Below, piece after piece: positions 36,592-48,542 of a stretch of 64,000 bases of DNA (within the stretch, counting starts at the first letter, position 1; each line of letters begins with the position of its first letter). Below the pieces are notes generated by a model that ran no database searches, was not told the DNA's origin, and was given only the letters and a program-made list of their open reading frames with translations. Source of the DNA: Marasmius tenuissimus. Lineage: Eukaryota > Basidiomycota > Agaricomycetes > Agaricales > Marasmiaceae. Location of the stretch: NCBI GenBank assembly GCA_029532415.1, contig JAQOTA010000060.1:3348001-3412000 (forward strand). The letters run 5' to 3'. A program made the position numbers and the translations under genes.

Positions 36592-37247
36592 CAGACCTAG
36601 AGGATGCTCGGCAGAAGACTACGGCGGTGAGCATACTCTTCTGAAGCTAGGTACTCCGCGGTCGCTCATAAACTTGCAAGGTCTTTTGGTAATTCGTCAC
36701 AGAATAGTCCAGACTTCGCTTCCTGCATGAAACTCGTACCTTTTGAATTTTGTATTGGTGAGAAATCACAAGCCACTCGTCTCAGCCTCCACTAAAAGCT
36801 TGAATAGCTAGCTTGAGGATTGTATCTATATTAACACGCATTGATACGTCACATACGCGAAAACAGTCGTCGTTCCCATACAAACGCGCCGAATATCCTC
36901 CTCCTCGTTGATCTACCACGCAGCGCCGCCCGAGCTAACCGGGTATTATCCGACAAACACTTACCTTTTCCCTTGAAAACCAAGTCTCATGACCTTCGCC
37001 TAGTTCCTGAGAGTCGGTGGGTGGACGTTTGAATTCTACTGCGCGGTGTTTTCTATGAACCGTGCGACAGAGTTCACACTGGTCAGATAATCAAGTGACA
37101 CCTGTGTTCGTGTGTCCACCCCCAGAAACAACGGCAGTAGTTGCGACATTTTTCCTCGTCGTTCTTAGCTTATACGACCCCGACGCTATATATGAACATC
37201 CCCAACGCATAGATGGACTTTTGTCGTGGCATCTTCTGGCACCGAGG
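36592..37247. other. Intergenic; no gene seen
   Basis: This holds the 3' flank of the CIR_N gene and the promoter of the aldose epimerase gene. Short frames only. Confidence 0.6.
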
Positions 37248-38968
37248 ATGTTGCTCAAGGCTTATGCGTTGATTGCGTCCGCGCTTGTTTTCTCTGCTCA
37301 GTCAGTTGGTGCGGCAGATCCAGCTTGGGTGAGTTATCCATAGGTTCTATTCTCCTGTTCCAGCGACCGACACGTTGGCGTCCAGCCATTCGACTTGACT
37401 ACGATCTCGGCTCCCGATGGATCCATAACTGCGAAATTCGTATCGTTCGGCGCAACCTTAACCGAACTATGGGTCAAGGATCGCAATGGGAAAGCAAGAG
37501 ATGTGGTTTTGGGATACGATGATAACGTGGGTTGAGCGCACCACCGAGAGAATCTCGACTCACGCTACGGGCACACAGAGCAAATTACTGACGGATCCGG
37601 ACCACCCGGTCTTCATAAGTCGTCCTTATCTGTGGTCGTGGAAGCCTGGCTAACACTTCAACACAACCCCATTGTGGGTCGGTATGCTAATAGGCTGAAG
37701 AATGGTACGTAGGACTGTGCTCCGGTTGCTCTCCTTATTGGGTGTTCATGCACAGTCTCCCTCGTAGGAACTTTCTCGATTCCCATCACCAAAGACCCGC
37801 AACCACCAGGTCCTAACGTATACCAGATTCCAACTAATGACCATGATGGTATGTTGCCTCCTTCCCTCTGTCGTCGTCGTGTTTACTCATTTTCTGCCAG
37901 GCCAGGTTTGTTACTCGAATGGCGTGCTTCTTTAGTGCATCTCTGAGTCCGGCGAGTCTAGGTCACTTTACATGGTGGAATTTATGGATGGGATCGCCGT
38001 AATTGGACCATCTCCTCAAAGACGCCCACTAGCGTGACCTACAAACACGTTGACAAGGCGGACGAAGGATTCCCTGGAACAGTTACTGCCTATGTATGTG
38101 TAACTGTTTTCGTACGACCCAAACTTCAGCCCTCATACTTTGGCCACGACGCAGGCGACGCACACAGTTTCCAACGGCGGGACGCTCAAGACAACTGTAT
38201 ACGCCACTGCTACCCAGAAGACCCCCATCATGCTCACGCAGCACATCTACTGGTGAGACCTTCAACCCAAAAGTCTCAATGAATCCATTAACGAGCAACC
38301 TAATGCGACCACAGGAATCTCGACGCCTTCCAGGACGGAACAGATGATATCCTCTCACACCACCTCCAAATCGATGCCTCCAAAGTCGTCGATGTCGATG
38401 GGAACGCTATTCCTACTGGCCAGTTCATCTCGGCCCCAGGCACACCATTCGATTTTAGGAAGGAACAGCAGATTGGGGCCCGGTGGAACGATACGGTCGA
38501 CCTTTGCGGTCAGGGGTGCCAAGGCTACGATAGCTGCTGGATTTACGACCGGAATGTATCTGCGAAGACAGGAACGTCGCTTTGGAGTGATAAGTCTGGG
38601 ATTAGGTGAGTCTCTGACTTGCTTCGGTCATCTCCACTTCTTCGACCCTGATTAATTCGCCACAGAGTTGATATCTCGACGAACCAACCGGCCGTGCAGG
38701 TTTATACTTCGTTCTGGTTGAATACGCCGAGGAAGGTGGTCCATGGTGGTCCGAACACGACGTATTCTAGGTGGTCTGCGGTCGCGATCGAACAGGAGGG
38801 GTATATTGACGCGATCAACACTCCGGAGTGGGGAGTGGATCAGATTTGTGAGTCTTTCATGTCTTCAACTGGACTTGCGGCCGCGAGGCTGACAGTGCGG
38901 ATTTTGTAGATGGACCGGACAGAGATTTCACTTGGAGCTCGACTTACAAGTTCTCAGTTGTGCGATGA
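37248..38968 (+). CDS. Secreted aldose 1-epimerase (galactose mutarotase type)
   Basis: Predicted 381-residue secreted enzyme interconverting alpha and beta anomers of sugars. Exons: 37248-37328, 37386-37526, 37579-37614, 37665-37704, 37768-37848, 37901-37905, 37962-38093, 38155-38252, 38315-38605, 38666-38847, 38910-38968; 382 codons. Signal peptide MLLKAYALIASALVFSAQS. Family landmarks: FGATLTELWVKDRNGK, DVVLGYDD, PIVGRYANR, TLHGG, GWDRRNW, TQHIYWNLDAF, and a late glutamate in EQEGYIDAINTPEW. Two oddities are needed to read it: intron 3 (37615-37664) has AT-AC ends, and exon 6 is only 5 nt (GCCAG). Both restore exactly the conserved residues and the frame. Confidence 0.88.
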
Positions 38969-40039
38969 GTTGGTTTTTCCGGTATTGTTCAATGCACCGA
39001 GTATAAGCTGAATACGAAACTCGAAATTGTTGAGCCTTGAACGCTTTTTGATCTAACCCTTTCAGAACTACTTCGGACGAGGTTTGTGTTTTCTGTTAGA
39101 CTGAGTGGATTCCATCGACGTCGACGAGCGTGCTATGAACTACCGGGGATAGTCAGTATTGGCTAAGTTACTTGTCAGACGACCCTGCGTCGTTCGTACG
39201 TTGTTGGCCTGTGGGGGTGGTGCTCGTCCTGGTCGAACCGGGGAAGATACTAGTGTTTCCTTGAACACTGATGCAGAGGTTTCCACCACGAGAAGAGGCA
39301 ACCGTTACAGAAGTGATAACATTGTCCCTGGGCAGGGTCGTCGCCGTGTTGAACATCGACTCCGGAGAATCTCAATCGTCTGAACAGTGCCTTCACGTAT
39401 GGCCACCAAAGCCAACTCGTCGCCCGTCCGTCTGATTTTGCACTCTCGCTCGAGTAGCTCTGAGTGACAAAGTTGTGTCAACTCACCCAATCAATTCTCA
39501 TTTCCGGAGAATGAGGGTCATGTCCTACCCATGTGGTGTTGGAGGCGACGAACCACGAACGTTTGAATCAAGTTTTTCGCACAACATGAGCAGTGAAGTC
39601 ACTCTAATCTACAATGGAAAGGCGAATTACGTCGATCTGAAACCGATGCCCGGTCAGTGAGAAACATCTGCAACTCGGAAGTGCACGTACTGTGAGGCAG
39701 TTGATAAGTAAAATATGATACAAAGGGAACGTCGGTCTAAGACGCACAGAAACGAACGAGAATCAGTGAAGTTATGGAAACGAAAACATATGACACACCA
39801 AATCAATGTCAATTGCGCATGATATCAGCAACCTGCAAGACTTGGACGCGTCCTGTCTCCCCTCAGCTGGAAGTTCGTGCCCGAGATGGAAACCACGCGA
39901 CTTTGGCCTTGAGCAGTGCGGTCCGACTGGGTACTCTCCCCGGGGCTAACGTTGTCAGCCTCCAAAGTCTCGTTTGGCAACGGTGACGGACAACGTTCAG
40001 GAAGGGATCATGAAAACATTTTTCACGTCCTGTCGAGGA
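38969..40039. other. Intergenic; no gene recognised
   Basis: Open frames of 60-75 codons on both strands (for example - strand 39490-39305 and 39356-39168, the latter Ser/Thr-rich). I could not join them into a gene. Confidence 0.45.
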
Positions 40040-40688
40040 TCAATAAGCTGTGATATAAGTTCTCCCGAATACGATGGGAGAAGGTATGTACTCACCTTGC
40101 GAGAGAAAGCAAACATCCCAAGCTCCCTGAAATAAATCATCCCGGAGCGCATATTCTTGTGTTTGGAGGACAACACGTCTTCCACCAATACAAAAAACAG
40201 CGTGTTGGTTGTAGAGCTCCGGAGGTTCGGCCGCAAGTCTCGGTTGTTCGGATTGAACACCCCCCGATATCAATGCTAATTGACTCCAAAAACGCGCTAT
40301 TGAGCGCGTCTGTGCATATGTACAGATGAAGAGGATTCGGGGGCAAAAAGACCACATCCTTTTGACGGACAAAGAACTTGGACTTCCATTCGCGTTTCAA
40401 CTCAATCTATAGATAATTAGACGTTGAGCCGACACAGCTCGCAGTGGACTTTTTTCCAGACTTACGTACCGCTCTTTGAGCCTCGAAAATTTCCTCCGGG
40501 ATTTCCAAGTAAGTGTTCGCGTTGATTTCGACCATTCGAATGGTAGCGTGGGCGACATCGTATGCAGCAAGATTGGGGGTGGCGTTGGAACTGGCGGCTT
40601 GCCGAGTTGTTGATGAACACGCGTGTCCGATCCGAGTTTCGAGGTTGGACGCGTTGATGGACTTGCCTCCTGACGCCTCTGGTTTCAA
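40040..40688 (-). CDS. Hypothetical protein, uncertain model
   Basis: Possible gene of unknown function. A first exon from ATG 40688 contains DVAHATIRMVEINANTYLEI and ends at about 40470 with a good donor (gtacgtaag). After a 63-nt intron, ELKREWKSKFFVRQ follows, and the frame then runs into sequence I cannot assign with certainty to one frame. Composition looks protein-like but no family was recognised. Its ATG is 14 bases from the left end of the inverted-repeat element at 40702, so the promoter or 5' part was probably displaced by that element; it may now be dead. Confidence 0.3.
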
Positions 40689-40701
40689 AGAACCGTGCGC
40701 G

Positions 40702-41592
40702 CTCGAGCAGGACCCCTGATTATTGGTGAGGGGTTGTAGACGAATCCACCTACAGACGACCCAAATTAGGAAGGATGGTCGGGTACGGTCCTAGGGATGG
40801 TCCACCTACACATCGCTATTCCCACAGTGAGGCCGGAAACTGCCGTCCACCTACAGGCCCTCTGGTCGGGGCCATCTTGGATACGGTCCACCTACAATAG
40901 GTAGTGTTCCTACGGTTCTTGCTAGCGCACCACCACCATTGTTCTCCTACTCTGCAGTGCCCACGAAAGCACTGCTAGGTTGCCGACGCGAGTAACATCG
41001 GATCTGTATCCTACTTGAAGCTCCAAACTTGGCAACAAGTCCGCACTGGCTCTCGTCAATTCCTTGCGCTTCACGGACCTTGGGAATCTCTCGCTTCGCC
41101 CACATACCCGGCCATGTTTTTCTCTACCGCATCCCTGATTCCTTCATTCCAATTTCCGACTCTAAGGTCAACCTAGACGGGAAATTCTATGACGACGTCC
41201 TCTCAAAACTACTTTCAATCGAGTCGGCACTTGTGGGTGCTGTAAGACTGCTGATGGCGCCTCCCAAACGGGGCGAGATAGTGGAAGAAGATGCCGAGAT
41301 AGTAGAATAATGCTTGCTTAAAGACTCTGTATGCTACGGCATCTGAATACGATGGAAATACGCTATGATCGAGCTCGTTTGCGCGCTATATGATTTTTTT
41401 TCTGATTTTTTTGCGATTTTGAGAGGTCGGATACGGCTGTCCACCTACAGAGCACAAATTTTCGAGGTCGGAGTCACCATCCACCTACGACACCTCCCAA
41501 AAAGGAAATTTTTTTGTCCACCTACAGCCCTCAAAAATGGCCGGATTTGGTATCTGACCCCCTCACCCATTATCAGGGGTCCTGCTCGAGCC
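40702..41592. mobile_element. Non-autonomous DNA transposon with TIRs
   Basis: The left end CTCGAGCAGGACCCCTGAT (from 40702) is the inverted complement of the right end (to 41592). The match continues with a few mismatches over about 33 bases (ATTGGTGAGGGG versus ATGGGTGAGGGG). The outermost CTCGAG is a palindrome, so it may be part of the TIR or a 6-bp target duplication flanking CAGGAC...GTCCTG. Inside are seven same-direction copies of TCCACCTACA: 40745, 40801, 40846, 40887 on the left and 41440, 41480 (last base changed), 41517 on the right, 37-56 bases apart. The internal frame (41029-41310) shows no transposase motif, so it is likely a MITE-like derivative. Confidence 0.8.
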
Positions 41593-42302
41593 TTGCGGAA
41601 GATATCTTCTTAGCATCTTCGTGAAGCAACACGAAGTAGGATGGCTGGGGACGGAAGGTCAGAAAGTACAGACTGGCTTCGATAGCGACTGACCGGTGTC
41701 TTTTATTCCTTTGCAGTAGACATGCCTACCACTCTCCCGCGTTTTTATTTCCATTGTGTAGATGAAGATTGAGCTATACAGGGATTGTGAAAGTGCTCTT
41801 CAATGGTGAACGATGTCAGAGGAATGTTCACATATGATGTGACTTGAACAATGGACGAGTATGTCGGGGTGACCCGCGACACCAATGAAAATTAGCTTCA
41901 GTGCATTGATAATATCACACCCACGCTGTTGTGAATACTAAAAAGTACGTCCCTGGTTCACACTCAACGTGGACGTTGAAGATGTCGAGGATCATGGTGG
42001 TCAACAGTGAAAGTACACGCGTGAGAAAGTGTAATATTATTGTACTGAACACGTCAAATTCAATGCGAGATTTCAATCACAGTGATTATCGAAGCTCTAA
42101 TCTCAGCCTGTCTGGACCTGGCGACTGTCTAAGTGTATGCATTAACCAGTTGAGATACAACAACCAGAAAGAGTTCATGTATAGGTGTTGAGCAGTGTCC
42201 ACTATTATGATACATAGCAAGGGAGGCTATAGAAACAACGCGTAAACAAAAGTAGATAAGTGGTTCTCCGAATATTATTCTATCCAAAAGACGGCTTCAT
42301 TT
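41593..42302. other. Intergenic; no gene seen
   Basis: AT-rich with only short frames. It separates the transposon from the 3' end of the acidic protein gene. Confidence 0.6.
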
Positions 42303-43054
42303 CTAAGGAATGATGTGGTTGAGTTCGCCCTCCTGTACGCGAATTTCAACGACCTCTACTTCGTAGTCACTGAGAGCAGAGTTTGTGGAGGACACTGAGG
42401 TCGATACGAAACCAGAGGAGTTCGGTGGAGACGACGCCACATCTGAGGGCATGAAGGTATGAGTACGAAACAGGAATTCGGAAGAAGGTCACGCACATCT
42501 ATCCTTAATATAAGGAGGAATGAACAAGTCCTTTATTGAGAGGTAAGAGAGCAAATTAATAACATCATCTAGCACGATCTCCAGCAGTTACTCACTTGGT
42601 TCCATACGAATCCTTGACTCCTGTGAATGGTTAGAATAGGTCGTAGAGGATGCGCAGGACGTTGAGGTCGTCGACGCTGGCGCCTCCTGCTGCGTTCCGG
42701 CTCAGGCTCTGGAGGGTCGGATTCGACGGCTTTCTGTTTCCCTTTCGCATCCTTGTTTGATTCTGCGACCTTCCTCGCGGCAGCTTCATCTACCTCGCCA
42801 TCCATATCCATGTCAATATCGTTGGAGTCGTCTGCACGCATGGAGGCAACGTGGTCGTCTTCCGAGTCGCTGCGTTCTTCATCTCCACTGGCATTCCTGC
42901 CATAGTCTTCATCATCCTCAGAGCATGAGTCAGAGCAGCTATCACTGTACTCATCGTCGTATGAGATTTGCTCGTAACAGGCCCAAGTCGGAGGAGATGC
43001 TGCTCGACCGATAGTGCGGCGACGGAAGTAGTCTCTGGCGGCGGTGGAACTCAT
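42303..43054 (-). CDS. Acidic hypothetical protein
   Basis: Predicted 210-residue protein. Exons: 43054-42596, 42530-42497, 42442-42303; phases fit. The N-terminus MSSTAARDYFRRRTIG is followed by a very acidic Ser/Asp/Glu run (about residues 32-92), a Lys/Glu stretch, an Arg-rich patch (RSRRRQRRRPQRP), then GFVWNQDLFIPPYIKDRYVAS and a Ser-rich tail ending EVEVVEIRVQEGELNHIIP. The GFVWNQDLF...PPYIKDRY block looks like a conserved motif. Charge pattern suggests a nuclear protein, but no family was recognised. Divergent from THG1 across 352 bases. Confidence 0.65.
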
Positions 43055-43406
43055 CGTAAACAGTAAGAGAGGGCCGTATAGCGATCCTGTTGAAGTAGAG
43101 CGTGTCTAGTTCCAGGCTAGAGAGAAAATTTCCTTCTAGCTCGTGGTGGTAATTGTCAAAGGGCGTTCTGCCCCAACGTTTCCGATGAGGTCGAGTCACA
43201 TATGTCACATACAAGAAAGGAAATTGTGACAGCGTCGGTGGGGCCGATACCGCCGGTAACTTCGGTGATGAGAGCCGCCTGATCCGAAGAGGAGTTGAGA
43301 TAGCGATAACGATTAGATTCTAATCTCTGAGTCACGCCAGTCACAACTTTTTTCTCTGCTTCAACTCGAACTCCAATCGAGTTGGAATTCACCTCACGAT
43401 ATTGCC
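43055..43406. promoter_or_regulatory. Shared divergent promoter region
   Basis: 352 bases separate the start codons of the acidic protein gene (-) and THG1 (+). Several short frames cross it, none convincing. No clear TATA box. Confidence 0.45.
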
Positions 43407-44565
43407 ATGTCTGGTTCAAAGTTTGCCTATGTGAAGAACTATGAACTCCCGGATCCACTCCTTCCTGGCACATTCGTTGTTTTCCGACTCGATGGGCACT
43501 CATTTCACCGGTACGCTATCGATCCGCGAATCTTTGCATACTCATAATCGCCGATTTGGAACTACAGGTTCTCTGATGAGCACAATTTTTCGAAGCCTAA
43601 CGATACTAGAGCCTTAAAGCTCATGGACCATGCTGCCGAAGCCCTGATGAAAGAATATCCAGACATTGTACTCGGTTTCGGCGAGTCAGACGAATATAGG
43701 TATGCTACTAATCACAAACTGATGAACCGTACTACTTGATAATACTGATAACTAGATATTAACGCTATGTTCGTGTCTACCAAACATAGCTTCTTACTTC
43801 GGAAGTCTACCTCTCTATACCAACGTCGGCAAGCCAAGATCGTCTCGACGTTGACATCTTATTTCACGTCATGCTATCTGTTCTACTGGCCGACTTACTT
43901 TCCGAATGGTCCGCTCAAATACCCTCCATCATTCGATGGACGTCTCGTGATGTATCCGGGAGAAAAGGAGATCAAAGACTACTTTTCTTGGAGGCAAGCA
44001 GACAGTACGAACTTCCAGTGATTCAGTCCAACGTTGACTTGACCATGACGCCCAGCACATATCAACAACTTGTATAATACTGCCTTTTGGGCTCTTGTAC
44101 AGCAAGGTGGTCAAACCACCACGGAAGCCCACGCCACTCTGAGAGTTAGTCTTTTCCCCGTCAATGACCTCTTTTCGACGTCTCATGCGCGTATTTTTGC
44201 TATCGACAGGGGACTGTCTCAAAACAAAAGCACGAGATCTTGTTCTCAAGGTTCGATATCAACTATAACAATGTGGATGCACGTTTCAGGAAGGGCAGCG
44301 TGATAGTAAGGGTTGAGGTACCATTCTTCCTCTATATCGATTACCCGCTAGGTTCAAAAGTTAAAAATAGATCCCAGAGCTACACGAAGAGAACGAGCCA
44401 CCCACAAAGGAGGGCATCGACGATAGCACCACTGTACAGAACCCAGTCAAAGCAGGGAAGACAAAGAAGAAGAAAAAGTCGGCGCCGAAGACACAACTGC
44501 AAGTTCTGCATTGCGATATTATTTCAGACAGTTTCTGGAACGAACACCCGGGTATCCTCACCTAG
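43407..44565 (+). CDS. THG1: tRNA-His guanylyltransferase
   Basis: Predicted 280-residue essential enzyme that adds the G(-1) nucleotide to the 5' end of tRNA-His in the reverse (3'-5') direction. Exons: 43407-43510, 43568-43699, 43790-44004, 44056-44144, 44210-44317, 44371-44565. Start MSGSKFAYVKNYELPDPLLP; metal-binding Asp in VVFRLDGHSFHRF; catalytic pair in GFGESDEYSF; then HINNLYNTAFWALVQQGG and TEAHATLRGT, all hallmarks of Thg1. The C-terminus has a Lys-rich insert (KTKKKKKSAP) before the final CDIISDSFWNEHP. Length is close to the yeast and human enzymes. Confidence 0.95.
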
Positions 44566-45109
44566 TCAATTTACTTGTTATCGTTAAAGTACAATAGTAC
44601 TAACCCATTCCACCGCGCTGTACACGGTACAATCCTAACCCGCCTGTATAAATGGCTTTTGCACCCCGTGGAGGGATTGCGGGGAGGAGAAACGGGGGTG
44701 GAGAGATTGAAGGGCGATCGCCCCCCCTGGCTACCCCGAGATTGTGTCAGTTTTGTTCAGCGCTCTCGCTCGTTTACCTACCCCTTGGGGCGTGAGCCGC
44801 ATGTTTGGCGCCTCGAAATAACAATTCGAGAGCTTCATCCTCATTAACTCCCGCTTGTGAATGAAAGGGTCACTCCAGTATGAGTCAGGAGTTGGAAAGA
44901 TCACCGTCGAATGGGCATCGGCTCGGCATGTGGCTCTCAACTCAACAAAAGGGGGCGAACAGAAAAAGGAAGAGTGCACTATCATTTCGAACCAAACCAG
45001 ACAAGTTGAGCTAGCTCCCAGCTACAAAACTATTCCGTCGTACATGCTGGATCAACAATCGACTCCCAGATACGTATGTATATCCTACACTAGTATCCGG
45101 CTGCCGGTA
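44566..45109. other. 3' flanks of converging genes
   Basis: This region lies between the 3' ends of THG1 (+) and UBP8 (-). No gene seen. Confidence 0.6.
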
Positions 45110-47403
45110 TCATAAAGTTGCCAACAGCTCATCGTCCAGTTCTTTATCCGTCATACGCGCTGCCTCCTTCTCTTTCTCCTTCTCCATTGCCTTCTCTTTC
45201 AATGCTTCCGCTTCCCTGGTAAGTACATATCCTGGCGTCATGTGGGGTTTGAACTCCAGGTGGCGCTTCACGTAGAAGCACATATATGCCGAAGATTTTA
45301 AGCAATCTCCGAGCGTAGAGTGTGTGATTCTAAGGCGGAACCAGTCGAAAACTGGACTTTATTTAGAATGAGCGCAAAAAAAACGTACTTGTCATCGTCA
45401 AAACGATACCACTACACGGGAGCACTGTCAGAAACGCACTCGCGATGTGTCGCAAAAAAATTGATTCACCTCGTCCTGAAATCGCGCGAAGGTCGTATAG
45501 TGGCCATTATTCATTTGCCCTTCATGATTGATTACGGCGAATAGATCGTAATCATACATCGCTTCTGGGCCCGCAGCGCTGTGGAGAATGGTGTGGGGTC
45601 AGTAACGTATGGCTTTACATCAGAACACGGACCGACTAACACGAAGCCATCCTTGTCTGCGTATGTAGTGTATGGCATCATGTTGAGGGTGGCTGGGAAT
45701 CGGATTACGGAGTCGAGTTTCCGAGCAGACGCGGACTTGTCGGACGTCTTGTGTTCAAACCGCTACAAGGATGAGGAGCTGAACTGAAAGTTGGGGAGGG
45801 GCCGCCACACGATCATTGTCATACCTTGAGCTGGAAAGTTAGAACCGGGGGTAGCTGGCGAATAGTCAATCGTTTGTTGGCGTCCTAAATTTGTCATGCA
45901 CCCATTGAGATGAGAATAGTCCTGATCAATTAAAGAGCTGTTGCTCACATGTGCTCCCTTGCGACACTTGTCGCAACTGTATTCCTTGTTCCCTAGCTTC
46001 TCCGGTTGGGTGTATCTGAATGGTCATGAGTTCCGCTATACAGTCGTGAGATGAGGCACCGATCCCACCTTCGCAGGCAGGCCATCAGAGTATTGCCCTC
46101 GCCGTCACTGCCTTTATCTTTATCTTTGAGTTCAAGGCTGATGTCGAACATGGGGTCAACAGTGGTTGTAACATTATGACATCTTTCGCAAGTGACGTCG
46201 CTTTGGAGTTGACCAGCAAAAGTAGCGTGGATGATGCAGATACAAGAGATGTTCGTGGATCCTTTGCTAGAGCTATGGATGTGGTTCAGTGCTAGACAAA
46301 AGAACTCGTGGGCGTCGTGCTGAGCATATCCGGAAAGTTCAGGAGACTTCTGCCACGTCGTCGTCAGAAAGCTAACAGGACCGAACGGGGTCGTTTCGCC
46401 AGAATAAATCTATACGACAATGGTTATGGATTCAAGCATTGAACCGGATCAAGAGCTTACCTCGCTGAAGAGCTTGTCCATCTCGCAAGACATGCAATCC
46501 TCTGTTTTGCAGTGTTTAGCATTATGCCTGTCACCAAGGAAGTAGTTACGCAGAAGGGGATTGTGAATGAAGCACTGTAGCACTGTGTTCATATAGCACG
46601 TCTGTCCGAGATTCAAGAGCCCTCTCCGGCCTTCAAAGTTGTGTGGGTTCCCGTTAATTTGGACAGTCGATACGGTGATCAAAGCACTGACCTTGGCAAG
46701 GGACCGTAACAGTTCCTTCGAGTGCGGCGCTCTCCTCTTGAGAAGGCTTCCAGGGCTTAAACGGTTCTCTTGGCTTATTTGAAACTTTGGAAGAGGGAAT
46801 CAACTCACGGACGACAATGCTTCGATTGTTTACATACCTTGGAATTTGGTCTGCTTCTCTTCCACGCCCAGTACCGATGCCAAGTACATCTTGTCAACCG
46901 TGGAATTGTAGCACAAGTCATCGCATTGCAAGCAGAAAATAGATCCTGATTTGGCGTCGACGCCTAAGGGTCAAAAAGAAGCCTGTCAGTGGAGTAGCTT
47001 GTGTCGAGAGCTGTGGTGTGCGTACAGAATGGATGGTCTGTACTTTTGAGGTGGTCAATGATGTGGTTTCTCGACCAACAGCCGGCGTAAGAGCATTGCA
47101 GACAGAAGAAGGGCCGAGCTAGTGGGGAGTCGCAGCTTCCGCACGAGATTACAGATATCTGCACGCGAATAGAGCGTGTTAATGGATAGAATTAGAGGGA
47201 GATTGGCTATTGACTTTTCGCCTTTTACTCAGACTCTTTCCGTTGTTGTAACGTTGAGCACCCCAGGATACCGCCCTTTTGTACCTTCGTGAAAGTTCCT
47301 CTTCCTCAGAGAGCGCGGTCACAATGTGAGGACACTGTTCGAAGTCCTCGGCACCAGACATGGCTTCAGGTGGCGGTGGTATTGACTTGAGTAGGCGATC
47401 CAA
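45110..47403 (-). CDS. UBP8: SAGA deubiquitinase Ubp8/USP22
   Basis: Predicted 554-residue ubiquitin hydrolase removing ubiquitin from histone H2B as part of SAGA. Exons: 47403-47215, 47158-47026, 46963-46838, 46784-46692, 46630-46461, 46409-46069, 46015-45949, 45884-45825, 45762-45629, 45578-45470, 45411-45389, 45329-45110. The N-terminal zinc finger has CPHI, CGSC, CLQCSYAGCW and a second CLQC. The catalytic Cys is in NLGQTCYMN, the His in GHYTTFARF followed by WYRFDDD. Zinc-finger CxxC pairs (CERC, CDKC) lie in the USP fold. The C-terminus LGDCLKSSAYMCFYVKR and a charged tail fit USP22. A start at 47361 (MSGAEDF) is an equally good choice. Confidence 0.92.
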
Positions 47404-47735
47404 GGAAGTCAGCAGCCCAAGTTCTGCTCCAGAGTGTAGAGATCAGATACCAATGAGCGACAGGAAACAAAGGGTACGCAGCGAAAGCAGGAGTAGATCT
47501 GGTACGGATGAGGTTCAAGTGCAAGAGGCGTTGCGCGTGGCCGGCCCGCTCGGCAAGTCTAGTATTAGTCTGTCATTGTCTGTTTGTTCGACTTTCCTAT
47601 TTGGTATATTGAGTAACTCAACGCTTGACGTCGACCATCCTCCTCCATTGACCACTCCAAAGACACTGGCAGTCTGTCTGACGTTGCCAGCTACACCTGA
47701 ACGTAGCTTGAGTGACTGTGCTTGATAATTTTTGG
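47404..47735. promoter_or_regulatory. Divergent promoter of UBP8 and HIT gene
   Basis: About 330 bases between the two start codons. No TATA box or clear operator was recognised. Confidence 0.45.
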
Positions 47736-48542
47736 ATGCCTTCCTTCAATCCTGTTTCCTGGGTGAGGCAATGTTTCCCTCGTCATCAATCAGTGCCGGC
47801 GGACGACCTCGAGAAAGCGAATTTGTCTCAAGTCGACAACAGGCCCACGATCATAAAGAGCTGCCCGTTTTGCGACGTGAGCACGGAAAAGGGATTCAAC
47901 ATCGTGTGGGAGGTATGCTATGGAGACTGATGGTCCAGTTCTATGTCACTGACTTCCGGCGGTGTAGGATGACACTTTCGTTGCGTTTCAAGACCGTAAT
48001 CCATCCAGTACCATACACGTTCAGCTGATTACCAAAAGGCACATAGGTAACGATGCGTCTGCTGCTCAAAATTCCCGTTCTCATCTTGTCAAAACTGTAA
48101 GGAAGCGTGAAAGAATTAACGAAAGCTGACGTGGAGCTGCGTGAGTGCCTTTCTGATTATCTTTTCACATCCCGAATCTGTGCTAAACGATTGTTAAGTC
48201 ACATCTATGGCAGATCACGGTCATGAGATCCTGGACAAAGCTGGGGCTCCCAGCGATCCGAGCTTGAGAAGGTACTATTCTTTCTACTTAGCACTCTACA
48301 GTGGATGAGCGTCGACCTCCGGATCTACCAGGTTAGGTTTCCACATACCACCGCTCAACTCCGTCCAGCATCTGCACATGCACACTCAAGCCTTGCCCTA
48401 CAAGAGTTGGCTCAGGGCAAAGAAATACCCAGTTGTCACGGGGAGCAACGGCAACACGAAAGGCTTCAGCTGGTTTGTTACGATAGACCAGGCTATAGAG
48501 ATTTTGGATACAAACAAACAAATTGGCATATTCCCTTGCTAG
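47736..48542 (+). CDS. HIT-domain nucleotide hydrolase (HINT3-like)
   Basis: Predicted 192-residue histidine-triad protein, probably a nucleoside phosphoramidase or adenylyl hydrolase. Exons: 47736-47912, 47968-48046, 48102-48140, 48199-48271, 48332-48542. An N-terminal zinc-type CPFC is followed by GFNIVWEDDTFVAFQDRNP and HVQLITKRHIGSVKELT. The triad is in SVQHLHMHTQALPY (His-x-His-x-His). The tail KGFSWFVTIDQAIEIL is typical of the fungal branch. The start MPSFNPVSW was chosen as the first ATG that gives a sensible N-terminus; an in-frame ATG lies at 47712. Confidence 0.87.

Noticed and set aside
40745..41526. CRISPR-like direct repeats
   Set aside because: The repeated unit is only 10 bases, spacing is irregular and split in two groups inside a TIR element in a eukaryote.
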